Positions 43,757 to 53,488 are shown, counted from the first letter of the stretch. The stretch: 64,000 nt of DNA from DATFFO01 sp963772815 (GCA_963772815.1 CAVYYV010000001.1:47442-111441), one strand, 5' to 3'. Notes: a model not told the origin generated them from the letters alone. Numbers and translations are program-made.

Positions 43757-45065
43757 TGCCGTGGTACCCCTCTCCAGGAAGCGAGGCCGGATCCACCGCA
43801 CCGACCAGGTCGATCAGGACCTGGCTCGGCTCCATCGAGGCGCCGATCCGGGCGAAGCGACTGTTCGAGTTGCCCACGATCAGGACATCGCTCTTGCGAA
43901 CCACCTCATCGACGTCGTCGACCATGAGCGAGGCGATGTGGGGAATCACCGATTCGAGAAATGCCTTGTTGGTCCCGGTGAGCCGGGTGAGCTTGATCTC
44001 CTCGTCGTACACGCGAAGGTCGTACCCCTTTCCCAGCAGGGTCTCGATCACCGCCACCATCGGGCTCTCCCTGACGTCGTCGGTGCCGGCTTTGAAGGAC
44101 AGCCCGAGGATCCCGACCTGCTTGGCGCCCAGATCCTCGACCAGCTCGATGGCCTTCCTGACCCGGGCCTCATTGCTGGGGAGCAACGCGGCCAGCAGCG
44201 GAACTTCGACATCGAGTTCCCGGGCCCGATACACGAGTGCCCGGGCGTCCTTGGGCAGACACGATCCGCCGAAGGCAAAGCCGGGCCGCAGGTAGGCCGG
44301 GGAGATGTTGAGTTTTCGGTCCATGCACAGGATGTCCATCACGGTCCGCCCGTCTACACCCTGACTCTTGGACAGGCCACCGATCTCGTTGGCGAAGGCC
44401 ACCTTGAGCGCATGGAAAGCATTGGTGGCGTACTTGACCATCTCGGCCGTCTCGACATCCACGCTGACCAGCGGTGCAGCGATGCCCGAGTAGAGGCCGG
44501 CGACTATGTCACCGCTACCGGGCTCCCACTCGCCGATGACGGTGAAGGCCGGGGCGTGGAAGTCTGCAACTGCCGACCCTTCGCGCAGGAACTCGGGGTT
44601 GGAGACATAACCGAAGCCCGATCCGGCCTCGAGGCCCGAGGCGCTCTCCAACAGCGGCACGACCACGTCCCGGGCCGTGCCCGGGAGCACGGTGCTCCGC
44701 ATCACGACCGTGTGGGGCGACGCCTTCACTGTCATCGCATGACCGATCTCGGTCACCACCCGTCGCACAGCCGTCAGGTCGAGGCTGCCGTTGCGGTTGC
44801 TGGGTGTTCCCACACAGATCAGGCTCGCCTCCGATCGGGCGACCGCGTCTGCGGCGTCGTCGGTCACCTGGAGTCGGCCATCTGCCACCACCGAGGCCAC
44901 GATGGCGTCGAGGCCCGCCTCGGTGACGGGCGACAACCCCGCCCTGATCGCCTCGAGCTTGGAGGGGTTGACGTCCACCCCTACCACGTCGTGTCCGGAT
45001 TCAGCCAGCAACGCGGCGCTGACACAACCAACATATCCCAGGCCAAAGACGCTGAGGCGGGTCAC
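43746..45065 (-). CDS. Nucleotide-sugar 6-dehydrogenase (GDP-mannose/UDP-sugar dehydrogenase family)
   Basis: A 439-residue enzyme oxidising a nucleotide sugar to its uronic acid with 2 NAD. The N-terminal VFGLGYVGCVSAALLAESGH and the STVLPGTARDVV loop match AlgD-type GDP-mannose dehydrogenases. The catalytic Cys269 is in FGGSCLPKDARAL and Lys211-like residues in MVKYATNAFHALKVAFANE. The substrate could be GDP-mannose, UDP-glucose or UDP-GlcNAc; the neighbours Gfo/Idh and DegT favour an amino sugar. GTG 45065 overlaps the upstream stop. Confidence 0.87.
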   Translation of the reverse strand: MTRLSVFGLGYVGCVSAALLAESGHDVVGVDVNPSKLEAIRAGLSPVTEAGLDAIVASVVADGRLQVTDDAADAVARSEASLICVGTPSNRNGSLDLTAVRRVVTEIGHAMTVKASPHTVVMRSTVLPGTARDVVVPLLESASGLEAGSGFGYVSNPEFLREGSAVADFHAPAFTVIGEWEPGSGDIVAGLYSGIAAPLVSVDVETAEMVKYATNAFHALKVAFANEIGGLSKSQGVDGRTVMDILCMDRKLNISPAYLRPGFAFGGSCLPKDARALVYRARELDVEVPLLAALLPSNEARVRKAIELVEDLGAKQVGILGLSFKAGTDDVRESPMVAVIETLLGKGYDLRVYDEEIKLTRLTGTNKAFLESVIPHIASLMVDDVDEVVRKSDVLIVGNSNSRFARIGASMEPSQVLIDLVGAVDPASLPGEGYHGSGW

Positions 45066-46105
45066 GGGTGGCCCCCTCGGCCTGCCGTCTCGGTACCCCG
45101 CGCGGTCGGGTAAACCTGGCCGGCCCGGTGTCGTGACGCAACGCTCTCGTAGACCTCTCTGACCTGGTCCGCGACGGGCTCCAATCCGAAATGCATCACC
45201 GTGGAGCGACCCTCGGCCAGTCGCTCTCGCCGGTCGAGGGCCTGATCGAGGGCACCGGCGATCTCGGCGACGTCCTGGCGGCAGATACGACAGCCGGGCA
45301 CATCTCCGATCAACCGAGCCACATCGCCCACGTCTACCGAGACGATGGGCAGATTGCACGCCAAAGCCTCGCGAATCGCCACCGGCGATCCCTCCCGATC
45401 GGAAGCCAGCACCAGAACATCGCATGCGTTCATGTACTTGGCGACCTGATCCGGTGGCCGGCCGTGCAGGGTCACGAGCTCGGCCCCGGACAGACGCGAT
45501 ACAGCTTCTGCCACCAGGTCGTGTCTCTTGACGAGGCGGGCCGGGTCGTAGGGAAACAGCACCAACTTGCGATCTGGATCGAGCCCCAAGACAGATCGTG
45601 CCGTCGCCCGATCCTCGGGGACGAAGGTCTCGAGGTCCACCCCGTATGGAATCACGCGCGTCCTGGCGCTGCTCAGAAGCCGGGCCATCTCCCCCTCGGG
45701 GACGATGACGGCCGACACGACTCTGGCCAGCAGTTTGGCCAGGCGTCGCTCCCACTTCAGGTAGACGTCGGAGCCCATGAAGGTGATCACCACGGGCCGG
45801 CGGAGTTGACACCGGGCCACCACCCCATTGAACCCGTAGTGGGCGTGGACCAGGTCGTACCCGTCGAGGGCCCCGCGCAGACCGAGGAGGAAGATCTTCC
45901 AGCCCGCTCTGAGGAAGTTGAGCCGGGAGAATCGCCCCGGAACGGGCAGGTAGTCGACCTCGACTCCCTGACTCTCCAGACCCTTCTTCTGTTGTCGGGC
46001 GGCGACGATCACAGCCGAGTCGTCCCGCTGGATTTCGATGGGCACATCCCGATCGGCAATCACTACGAATAGGACGCGAAGGTGACCGAACTCGGCCGGG
46101 CTCAA
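45062..46105 (-). CDS. GT4 family glycosyltransferase
   Basis: A 347-residue GT-B enzyme. VHAHYGFNGVVARCQLRRPVV and ITFMGSDVYLKWERR are on the acceptor side, and DVLVLASDREGSPVAIREAL carries the EX7E donor motif. It overlaps the alpha/alpha-barrel gene by four bases and the dehydrogenase gene by four. The sugar donor is unknown. Confidence 0.86.
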   Translation of the reverse strand: MSPAEFGHLRVLFVVIADRDVPIEIQRDDSAVIVAARQQKKGLESQGVEVDYLPVPGRFSRLNFLRAGWKIFLLGLRGALDGYDLVHAHYGFNGVVARCQLRRPVVITFMGSDVYLKWERRLAKLLARVVSAVIVPEGEMARLLSSARTRVIPYGVDLETFVPEDRATARSVLGLDPDRKLVLFPYDPARLVKRHDLVAEAVSRLSGAELVTLHGRPPDQVAKYMNACDVLVLASDREGSPVAIREALACNLPIVSVDVGDVARLIGDVPGCRICRQDVAEIAGALDQALDRRERLAEGRSTVMHFGLEPVADQVREVYESVASRHRAGQVYPTARGTETAGRGGHP

Positions 46106-47281
46106 GAGGGACCCTCCTGTCGGGCAACGCTCTCCTGCACCAGGTGCGTCAAGATCATCGAGCTCGCCCTTGGGTACGAGCGGTCGTCGTGCAGCATCCT
46201 GTAGTCACCTTGAGAGTACGGACCGAACGATCCGTCGGTTCGCTGATGGGCGAGGGCCCATTCGAACCCGGCCATCGCCCGGAGCGAGCTATCGGCAAGC
46301 CCCAATCGAGCAGCCTCGCTCAGAGCCCGAGCTATTGCCACGGCGTAGTAGAGAACGCGAGGCGACGAGCGATGACAGTCATAGGCGGGGCGCCCTGCTT
46401 CGTCCAGGCCGGAAAGGAGGAAGCCGGCCAGTGGTTCGGTGATCCCGTCGACGCGGTCGTCACCCGTGATCCGCCGGTAATGGACGAGGTCGAGGAACTC
46501 GAAGGCGTTGTATTGGTGGCACAGGAAGTGGACACGGTCCCGTCCCGCCTCCTCACCCAGGGCGTAGGGCAGCTCCCCACTTGGCTGCTGGGCATTGCTC
46601 AGCCAATTGATCAGCCGCTCGGATCGGTCCAGGTATCGCTGGTCGCCCGTCACCTCCCACATCCGGGCGAGGAACCAAAGGAGAAGGGTGCTGTTGTTCG
46701 GTACGCCTCCATGACGACCTTCCTCGAAGGAGAAGTAATTCACGGCCAGCTCGGTCGAACCACCCTGATCTCTGAAACCGGTCGTCGACACCAGGTAGTC
46801 GAACCAGGCGATGGCGGCGTCGAGCGTCCCGGGCGTGGCGACGATGTCATGAGCCGCCAACAGCCCCAGGCCGCCGAAGCATCCCTCGACCGTGGCCACG
46901 CGCTGATCCCCATTCCTGATTCGGATACCGCCAGTGGCCCTCCACCTGCTGGTCCCGCACGAACGCGGCACACTCATCGACCAACCGCCGATACGAGGCG
47001 TCGCCTGTCCGCCCGGCCAAAGCGGCGTTGGCCATGATCCAGTAACCCTGAGCCTGCATGTAGGCCATGTCATCGGACCAGGGCAGAAAAGGCAGATAAC
47101 CTTTGACGAATCTGCCGATGCGGGCATTGAACCGGATGCCGACGTCGGGCCCAACCAGCGCCCCCTCCCTCCAATGCCGGCCAAGGAGGTAGCCGTGGAG
47201 GCGAGTGGCAGCACCGAGAAAGGGGTCTTCCAGGGTGGGCGAGCCGCCCGAAGAAACGGGCTCGGACGGGACGCCGGTCAT
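46102..47281 (-). pseudogene. Alpha/alpha-barrel protein of the polysaccharide cluster, one frameshift
   Basis: Two frames together encode one ~392-residue protein. The N-terminal part starts at ATG 47281 (GVPSEPVSSGGSPTLEDPFL) and runs to RDQQVEGHWRYPNQEW; the rest continues one frame over from DQRVATVEGCFGGLGLL. The break is in a GGGG run (46908-46911 on this strand); with three G the frame is continuous. Helical repeats (YLDRSERLINWLSNAQQPSG, MAGFEWALAHQRTDGSFGPY) indicate a six- or seven-hairpin barrel as in glycoside hydrolases, epimerases and lyases, but I cannot name the activity. Real inactivation or a sequencing insertion is equally possible. Confidence 0.7.
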
Positions 47282-48421
47282 CAGCTGGCGGGCACGGCCA
47301 AGCCGCGCCGGACGTGATCCCGGATGGCATCCGCCACCCGGCCCACGAACTCGTCGGGCATGCCGGGATAGATCGGTAGCGACAGCACCCTCCGGGCGGA
47401 CCGTTCGGCAGCCGGGAAGTCCCCGGGGCCGTAACCCAGGCCGGCGCAGGCCTTCTGCAGATGGACCGGGATCGGATAGTGGACCAGTGCCGTTATCTGC
47501 CGGGAAGCCAGGTGCGCCATCAGACCGTCTCGATCGTCAACTTCCACCACGAACAGGTGATAGACAGGCTCCGCACCCTCGAGCTCGCCGGGCAGCTTCA
47601 TCGGCAGGTCGGTTAGGGCCTGGCGGTACAGCCCGGCCGTTGCGCGTCGGGAGGCGTTCCATCGGTCGAGATGAGGCAACTTGGCCCTCAGGACGCGAGC
47701 CTGGATCGTATCGAGGCGGCGATTGAAACCCAGCAGATCGTGCACGTACTTCTGAGGAGAGCCGTAGTTGCGCAGCAACCTGATCGACCCGGCCAGATCC
47801 GGATTCGATGTCACCACCACCCCGGCGTCACCTACGGCGCCGAGATTCTTGGCCGGGTAGAGGCTGAAGGCGGCGATCTCTGCCAGGGAGCCGGTTCGGC
47901 GTCCCCTGTACCTGGCCCCGTGGGCCTGGGATGCGTCTTCGATGACGACCAGGCCGTGCTCGGCGGCGAGGGCATTGAGCCGGTCCATGTCCGCAGGCTG
48001 GCCGTAGAGATGCACGGGTAGCAGAGCGGCCGTTCGAGATGTGATCGCCGCCCTCGTGGCCTCCACGTCCATCAGGTAGGTGTCTGGATCGATATCGACC
48101 AGGACCGGAGTGCAGCCGGCGTGGATTATGGCGAGCACGGTGGCGATGAACGTGTTGGCGGGCGTTATCACCTCGTCGCCCGGCCCCAGGCCCAGACCCC
48201 TCAGGGCAAGCTCGAGAGCCGAGGTCCCCGAGTCGACCCCGACCGTCGTGAGCCGCTCCGCAGTAGCGGGCGAATTCCTCTTCGAATCCCGAGACGTCGC
48301 TGCCCAGGATGAAGTCGCCCCGGTCGAGCACCGACTGGATCTGTGACGAGAGGGGGGGATCGATCTCGGCATGCTGAAGAGAGAGGTCCACGAACGGGAC
48401 GGGAACCACCGGTGGCATCAC
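47281..48421 (-). pseudogene. DegT/DnrJ/EryC1 sugar aminotransferase, one frameshift
   Basis: A PLP enzyme that adds an amino group to a keto-nucleotide sugar. Its N-terminus (VVPVPFVDLSLQHAEIDPPL) starts at ATG 48421; from about 48258 the frame changes and continues TVGVDSGTSALELALRGLG. Removing one C/G of the pair at 48258-48259 restores YCERLTTVGVDSG and a normal 379-residue protein. The PLP lysine is in AFSLYPAKNLGAVGDAG. It overlaps the Gfo/Idh gene by four bases. Together they fit the WbpB/WbpE step of diamino-uronic acid synthesis. Confidence 0.8.
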
Positions 48422-49572
48422 TTCCTCCTCATGGCCTCTCCCCCTACCGTGATCATGGGGGAATCGGCTCGGCCCGTTTCCGGAACCAGCTCTATCACGT
48501 TGCCCTGGTCTCCCAGCTTGATGTCGGGACCCTCCACCCGGGTGGGTACTCCATGGCCCGCCACCGAACGGTCGATCGCTTCCATCACCCTCACCACGTC
48601 ATAACCCGCTGCCGGGGGCGAAAGCGGCGGCCGACCCTCAGAGATGGCATCGAAGAAGTCGTTCACCTGGTCGGAAAGCGGCTCGCGCCACGGGATGTGG
48701 GGACTGATGATGTCGCCGTCGCGGATCTGGAGGGCGTGCTCGGCGAAGGTACCGCCCTCGATCGGGACCGGATCCACACCCTTCTCGAAGATCCTGATTC
48801 TCTCGGTGGCGTCGAGATCGTTGAACACGGCCCGGCAGTCCTGACCCACCAGCACCATCTCACGCACCTTGCTCGGGTCGGCCCAGCTCACGTGGATGTG
48901 AGCCACCACATTCCCCGGATAGGTCATGCTGATGAAGCCGACGTCCTCGCGGTTGGTGCGCAGCGCCCGATGCCCGACTGCACTCACCGAGATTGGAGCC
49001 CCGCCCATCAAATGGTTGAAGACGGAGATGTCGTGGGGGGCCAGATCCCAGAGCGCATTCACGTCGGTCCGAATCGGCCCCAGGTTCGTGCGCCTGGCGT
49101 ACATGTAGTACAGCTGGCCGAAACGACCGGAGCCGAGGAGCTCGGACAAAATCTTGACGGCCGGGTTGTGGAGGAAGGTGTGGCCGACGGCCACCGTCAA
49201 ACCCGTCTCCTCCGCGAGCCGGATCAGGTCGATCGCATCGACCGAGGTCTCGGTGAACGGCTTCTCGACCAGCAAATGCAGCCCGGATTCGAGCAGGCTG
49301 GATGCCACCTGATGATGGGTTGCTGCGGGCGTGCAGACGATGGCGGCATCGATTCCTTCGATCCGACTCAACGCCTCGATCGAGCCGACGGTCTCCATCT
49401 TCGGGTAGCGAGCCTCGAGGGGACCAAGGGCTTCGGGGCGGGGATCACAGGCCACGACTCGATCCACTCGGGGCAACTCGTTGAGGAGCCTGATGTAGTT
49501 GACGCCCCAGTAGCCCACCCCAACGACGGCCACGTTCACAGTCGATCCATTCGATTCCACTACCGGGCTCAT
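48418..49572 (-). CDS. Gfo/Idh/MocA family oxidoreductase
   Basis: A 384-residue NAD-dependent dehydrogenase. The nucleotide loop GVGYWGVNY is at ~18-26 and the EKPFT motif at 103-107; catalytic histidine candidates are in APHDISVFNHLMGG. WlbA/WbpB relatives oxidise the 3-hydroxyl of a nucleotide-linked amino sugar acid, the step before a DegT aminotransferase, which is exactly the downstream gene. ATG 49572 overlaps the sugar transferase stop; the longer ATG 49716 lies within that gene and is rejected. Confidence 0.87.
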   Translation of the reverse strand: MSPVVESNGSTVNVAVVGVGYWGVNYIRLLNELPRVDRVVACDPRPEALGPLEARYPKMETVGSIEALSRIEGIDAAIVCTPAATHHQVASSLLESGLHLLVEKPFTETSVDAIDLIRLAEETGLTVAVGHTFLHNPAVKILSELLGSGRFGQLYYMYARRTNLGPIRTDVNALWDLAPHDISVFNHLMGGAPISVSAVGHRALRTNREDVGFISMTYPGNVVAHIHVSWADPSKVREMVLVGQDCRAVFNDLDATERIRIFEKGVDPVPIEGGTFAEHALQIRDGDIISPHIPWREPLSDQVNDFFDAISEGRPPLSPPAAGYDVVRVMEAIDRSVAGHGVPTRVEGPDIKLGDQGNVIELVPETGRADSPMITVGGEAMRRK

Positions 49573-50285
49573 TCGGCACCCGCTCCCGAGAGAATGGCCG
49601 GCACTGTTTGGGCGAGGAGCTTGAGGTCCCCGAGGAAACTGTGACGGCGCACGTAGTCGATGTCCATCCGAATCATCTCGTCGAAGGTGACGCGCCCTCG
49701 TCCGCTGACCTGCCAAGCGCCGGTAACGCCGGGCATGGCCGACAAGCGTTCCATCTGCCAGTCTTCGTATAGGTCGACCTCATAGGGAGGAACCGGTCGG
49801 GGCCCGACAAGGCTCATCTCGCCTCGCACGACATTGATCAGCTGGGGCAGCTCATCCAGGCTGGTCCTCCGCAGGACGCGGCCCACCCGAGTGATCCGGT
49901 CGTCGTCCTGGAGTTTGAAGGAACCGTGCGACGGATCCAGCCTCCCCTCTACGAAGGCCCTCACATGGGCTGCATGGATCGACTCGTCCGAAGCGGCCCG
50001 CATAGAGCGGAACTTGAACACAGAGAACTGGCGTATGTCCCAGACCACCGATCCATCGGAAAGCCGGGGACGGGCTCCGATTCGCACCTGACGAAAGAAG
50101 ACCGAGCCCCTCGAATCCAGCTTTATAGCCAGGCCGATCAGGGCGAACAGCGGTGATCCCAGTGCCAGCAGGATCGCGCCTACGACCACGTCGAATACTC
50201 GCTTGCGCCTGATCTGGCCCCATGCCCCACTCCAACCTTCACGCGCGACACCACGCCCACCAAAGACGACGCCTTCCTGCGCCAT
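49569..50285 (-). CDS. Initiating sugar-phosphate transferase (WcaJ/WbaP type)
   Basis: A 238-residue bacterial sugar transferase that moves a sugar-1-phosphate to undecaprenyl phosphate, the first step of repeat-unit assembly. One membrane helix (VVVGAILLALGSPLFALIGLAI) precedes the conserved FKFRSMRA, RRTSLDELPQLINVV and SLVGPRPVPPYE motifs. It is first in the minus-strand sugar operon, with ATG 50285. The sugar is unknown. Confidence 0.9.
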   Translation of the reverse strand: MAQEGVVFGGRGVAREGWSGAWGQIRRKRVFDVVVGAILLALGSPLFALIGLAIKLDSRGSVFFRQVRIGARPRLSDGSVVWDIRQFSVFKFRSMRAASDESIHAAHVRAFVEGRLDPSHGSFKLQDDDRITRVGRVLRRTSLDELPQLINVVRGEMSLVGPRPVPPYEVDLYEDWQMERLSAMPGVTGAWQVSGRGRVTFDEMIRMDIDYVRRHSFLGDLKLLAQTVPAILSGAGAE

Positions 50286-50371
50286 GAAATCACTCCCAGT
50301 AGATTGCCCAGTTCCAACTGCCCCATCAGCAGTATGCCATAGCCATGAAGTTGAACTAGAGACCTTGGTCA

Positions 50372-50393
50372 CGTTGGGTCCCTGGACCCAACG
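50372..50393. other. Palindrome in the 319-bp gap between the sugar transferase and epimerase genes
   Basis: CGTTGGGTCC-CT-GGACCCAACG is a perfect 10-bp inverted repeat. The gap 50286-50604 is otherwise without a convincing gene; a plus-strand frame open from 50401 has no conserved content before 50605. The palindrome may be an operator or terminator for the divergent promoters here. Twelve of its bases (CTGGACCCAACG) recur at 52299-52310. Confidence 0.5.
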
Positions 50394-50604
50394 ATGAAGG
50401 GTGTGGAAACACTCTCCAGCCTTTCGCGACACTTCCATCCACGATGCTCCGCGACTCTTGGCGATGACCTGTGAAGCATCTTTGCCCGCGGCGACCCGAA
50501 TGGGACTTGAGTCCCCTGTTGTGCGCTCTAGGGGCCGGGGTAGCCTGTCGATGGAAGGGGACTCGGGGTCCCACGGGGATGTACGCAACGAGCTGGGAGC
50601 AACC

Positions 50605-51480
50605 ATGAAGGCAGTAGTCACCGGTGCCGCCGGTTTCCTGGGCGGCCATGTCGCCCGCCACTTTCGTGATGGCGGATGGGACGTAGTCGGATTCGACCAG
50701 GCACCTGTCGACATCAGCGGAGTCGAAGCCGTGCAGGGTGACCTGCTGGACCCGGAGTCTCTGCGTGGCGCCCTCGACGGAGTCGATGTCGTGTGCCACC
50801 TGGGGGCAATCGGGGACGTATACCTGGCGGGCGAGAAGCCCGCTCTGGCGGCGGGGGTCAACGTGGTCGGCACGGCCAACGTGATCGATGCCGCCCTCCA
50901 CCTCGGGACCCGGGTGGTGTATGCGTCCACCTGGGAGGTCTACGGCGAGCCGGAGTACGAGCCGATCGACGAGAACCACCGTTGCCGGCCGGACCACCCC
51001 TACAACATCACCAAGCTGGCCGGCGAGAGCCTCCTCCTCTCTGCTGCCGAGCTCCGGGGCCTCCCGGCGGTAGCGCTTCGGCTCGGCACCGCCTACGGGG
51101 TGGGGCTGCGGCCCAATTCGGTGTTCCGCATTTTCATCGACAAGGCCCGACGGGGTGAGCCGATCACCGTCCAGGGTGGCGGTGCGCAGGGCCGTCAGTT
51201 CACCCACGCCTCGGACATAGCGCGGGCCTTCGACCTGGCCGCCCGGTCGGACATCTCGGGCTTCGCCTTCAACACCGTGGCCGACGACCTCGTGACCATC
51301 AAGCAGCTGGCGGACCTGGTCGTCGAGTCGCTACCCACCGAGTTGACGTACGGTCCGGCACGAACAGGAGACGTCCCCAGCGCACTCGTCAGCTCAGATC
51401 TCATCACCGAGCGATTGGGGTGGCGCCCTCAAGTTTTGTTCGAAGAGGCAGTACAGGAGTTGATCGCCGAGGATCGGTGA
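50605..51480 (+). CDS. NAD-dependent epimerase/dehydratase (UDP-sugar 4-epimerase type)
   Basis: A 291-residue extended SDR protein. The NAD motif GAAGFLGGH is at 7-15, and the catalytic set includes Ser/Thr in VYASTWEVYGEPE and Tyr/Lys in PYNITKLAGESLLL. RQFTHASDIARAFDLA is the usual C-terminal motif. The ATG at 50605 follows TGGGAGC and is preferred over the long upstream frame. It probably converts a nucleotide sugar for the cluster; it is divergent from the initiating transferase. Confidence 0.85.
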   Translation: MKAVVTGAAGFLGGHVARHFRDGGWDVVGFDQAPVDISGVEAVQGDLLDPESLRGALDGVDVVCHLGAIGDVYLAGEKPALAAGVNVVGTANVIDAALHLGTRVVYASTWEVYGEPEYEPIDENHRCRPDHPYNITKLAGESLLLSAAELRGLPAVALRLGTAYGVGLRPNSVFRIFIDKARRGEPITVQGGGAQGRQFTHASDIARAFDLAARSDISGFAFNTVADDLVTIKQLADLVVESLPTELTYGPARTGDVPSALVSSDLITERLGWRPQVLFEEAVQELIAEDR

Positions 51481-51522
51481 CCTGAGGACCTCTCACACGC
51501 GGATGCAGCCTGGGCCCCCTCG

Positions 51523-51903
51523 TCAGAGAACGATCCCCAAGAGGATCCCCAGCACCAGTAGCGCTACCCCGATGAGGATCAGCCGTATCGGGTTCAGCAC
51601 GGCGGGGAGCCACTCTTCGATCGTCTCCTCGACCAGGCCGAGCGCGCCCACCACCAGGGCGACGAGGCCCACGATCAGCGTCAACGCGGTGACGACACCC
51701 TGCAGGAAGATGGCCAGGACGATCAGGACACCCAGGCCAACCCAGACCCAGGGCCCGGACCTGACCTGACTCCAAAGCTGCTTGGCCTCGACCCCAACCG
51801 AGGAGAGCTCCTTGGTCAGATCCTGACGTACATCGTCAACGTCCTGGCGCAGGTCATCAGCCAGCGACGGACCGGGCTCCTCGTCCACCGCGGAAGGCCT
51901 CAT
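51523..51903 (-). CDS. Hypothetical membrane protein
   Basis: A 126-residue protein with an acidic amphipathic N-terminus (DDLRQDVDDVRQDLTKEL) and two or three hydrophobic helices (WVWVGLGVLIVLAIFLQGVV, ALTLIVGLVALVVGALGLV, LILIGVALLVLGILLGIVL). No family is recognised. Its start overlaps the upstream gene by 47 bases; a GTG at 51888 would shorten the overlap. It is convergent with the epimerase gene. Confidence 0.6.
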   Translation of the reverse strand: MRPSAVDEEPGPSLADDLRQDVDDVRQDLTKELSSVGVEAKQLWSQVRSGPWVWVGLGVLIVLAIFLQGVVTALTLIVGLVALVVGALGLVEETIEEWLPAVLNPIRLILIGVALLVLGILLGIVL

Positions 51904-52183
51904 GCACCCGTTCGCGCTGAACCCTCTTCTCTCCCCTTCTGTAGGGGGCGGTCTCGGCCAGGAAACTGTCGTGCTCGTTGAGCCGCAGAATCAGTTCCTC
52001 ACCGTCGGCGCTGAAGACCACGCTCCCCTCGTCACGAGGGCGGATGGCCACCTCATACAGCTTCCATGAGCCCAGCTCCGTGCGACCGGAGGTGAGCCGG
52101 ATCGTGCCCTGCTCGATCGTCACCGCCGCCGGTAGCACAGATGGCTCATCGGGGATCTGCATCTCACCGAAGTAGACAGGCAT
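51857..52183 (-). CDS. Conserved hypothetical protein
   Basis: A 108-residue soluble beta-rich protein (VTIEQGTIRLTSGRTELGSW, LYEVAIRPRDEGSVVFSADG) with a basic C-terminal tail (RRGEKRVQRERVHEAFRGG). No domain is recognised; such small proteins next to a membrane partner are frequent in actinobacteria. It overlaps the downstream membrane protein gene by 47 bases, suggesting joint translation. Confidence 0.58.
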   Translation of the reverse strand: MPVYFGEMQIPDEPSVLPAAVTIEQGTIRLTSGRTELGSWKLYEVAIRPRDEGSVVFSADGEELILRLNEHDSFLAETAPYRRGEKRVQRERVHEAFRGGRGARSVAG

Positions 52184-52338
52184 ACCCCAATCATCGTCTG
52201 CTCCGGCACCAGAGTGGAGGTTTTCGACGTGGGGCGTAAACGCACACTCTGTGAACGCTTTCGGCGAGACCGGCCGAGTTTCGGTTCACAGACCTGCGCT
52301 GGACCCAACGACCGAGGGTCCGGCGCAGGAGTGCCGGG

Positions 52339-52614
52339 TCAGCCGGCGCGACGGGAGGCGATCTGACGCTCTCGTCTCACCCGGCGCCGCTCCCGCTCGG
52401 ACATGCCGCCCCAGATGCCGAACTTCTCGCCGATCTCGATGGCGAAGTCGAGACACTCCGCCCGCACCTGGCATTCGGCGCAGATCGCCTTGGCCTTGCG
52501 GGTCGAGGCTCCACGCTCGGGGAAGAACAGATCGGCGTCGGCCCCTCTGCAGTTGGCATAGTCCTGCCACGACAACTCCCCAATTGCGAGCGCTTCAATG
52601 AGCTTGCCTTGCAT
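52339..52614 (-). CDS. WhiB family iron-sulfur transcription factor
   Basis: A 91-residue actinobacteria-specific regulator. The four cluster ligands are Cys22, Cys45, Cys48 and Cys54 (CAECQVRAEC), followed by the GIWGG turn at 66-70 and a basic AT-hook-like tail (RERRRVRRERQIASRR). WhiB proteins bind sigma factors and sense redox or NO. It is divergent from the succinate dehydrogenase operon, with 141 bases between. The subtype (WhiB1 to WhiB7) is not decided. Confidence 0.92.
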   Translation of the reverse strand: MQGKLIEALAIGELSWQDYANCRGADADLFFPERGASTRKAKAICAECQVRAECLDFAIEIGEKFGIWGGMSERERRRVRRERQIASRRAG

Positions 52615-52755
52615 ACCTGGGGCATCCCCTCACACGCGTGTAATTACAAGTTTGAGATTAAGCCGTCTTACGCCGCGCCGTCAACCCCCGGACGGGTAAC
52701 GATTCGGGGCTGCGATCGGCTTGCCATAATGGGGCGGCCGAGCGAAGGGACGAGG

Positions 52756-53488
52756 TTGACGACGACAGCAGAACGAAGGCGGCTTCCCTGGCCGGTCGAG
52801 ATTCTACCGCTCGGCGGTAGGCAAGAAGTGGGTCATGGCCCTCACCGGCATCGCCTTGCTGGGCTACCTGCTGGCCCACATGATCGGGAATCTGAAAATC
52901 TTCCTCCCGGCCGAGAACGGCGTCCCCGACATAAACCTCTATGCCGAGGCCCTGCGCTCACTCCTCTTCCCCATCATGCCCCGCTACGTGACCCTGTGGA
53001 TCCTGCGCACCGGGCTCCTGATCGCAGCCGTTCTCCACATCCACGCCGCTTACTCTCTGACGATCATGAACCATCATGCTCGGCCGGTCGACTACGCCGG
53101 GCCCCGCCACTACCTGGTAGCCAACTACGCCAGCCGCACCATGCGCTGGTCGGGTGTGATCGTCCTGCTGTTCGTCCTCTTCCACCTGGCAGACCTGACC
53201 TGGGGCATCAAACCCCTCGCCCCTGCCTCCTGGGAGCACGGCGCGGTCTATGCCAATTTCATCGCCACCTTCTCCCGGCCCTGGGTGACGACCTTCTACG
53301 TCATCGCCAACCTGGCCGTGGGATTGCACATCTTCCATGGGGCCTGGTCGATGTTCCAGAGCATGGGCGCCAACAACCCTCGCTTCAACAAATGGCGCCG
53401 ATACTTCGCCTGGACGCTGGCCGGAGTCATCACCGCGGGCAACGTGGTGATGCCTCTGGCGGTGCTGTTCGGGCTGGTAGGAGGTTGA
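52756..53488 (+). CDS. sdhC: Succinate dehydrogenase cytochrome b subunit (SdhC b558 type), one extra base near N-terminus
   Basis: A ~243-residue membrane subunit with five helices and histidines suited to two hemes (HMIGNLKIFL, LHIHAAYSL, LFHLADLTWG, VGLHIFHGAW). The natural N-terminus starts at TTG 52756 after GAAGGGA and reads TTTAERRRLPWPVE, but the frame then breaks: an extra A at 52801 separates it from FYRSAVGKKWVMALTG. Without that base the protein is continuous. As given, the longest intact frame starts at ATG 52835. An essential-type enzyme makes a sequencing error likely. SdhC-SdhA-SdhB without SdhD is the type B layout. Confidence 0.85.

Noticed and set aside
42602..45113. Long plus-strand frames opposite the GT4 and dehydrogenase genes
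   Set aside because: The minus-strand genes carry complete family motifs; the plus-strand products are Arg/Pro/His-rich shadows.
43746..46127. A 793-residue continuous frame suggesting a GT4-dehydrogenase fusion
   Set aside because: The upstream half is antisense-like low complexity in a different frame from the genuine GT4 gene at 45062-46105; the dehydrogenase starts at GTG 45065.
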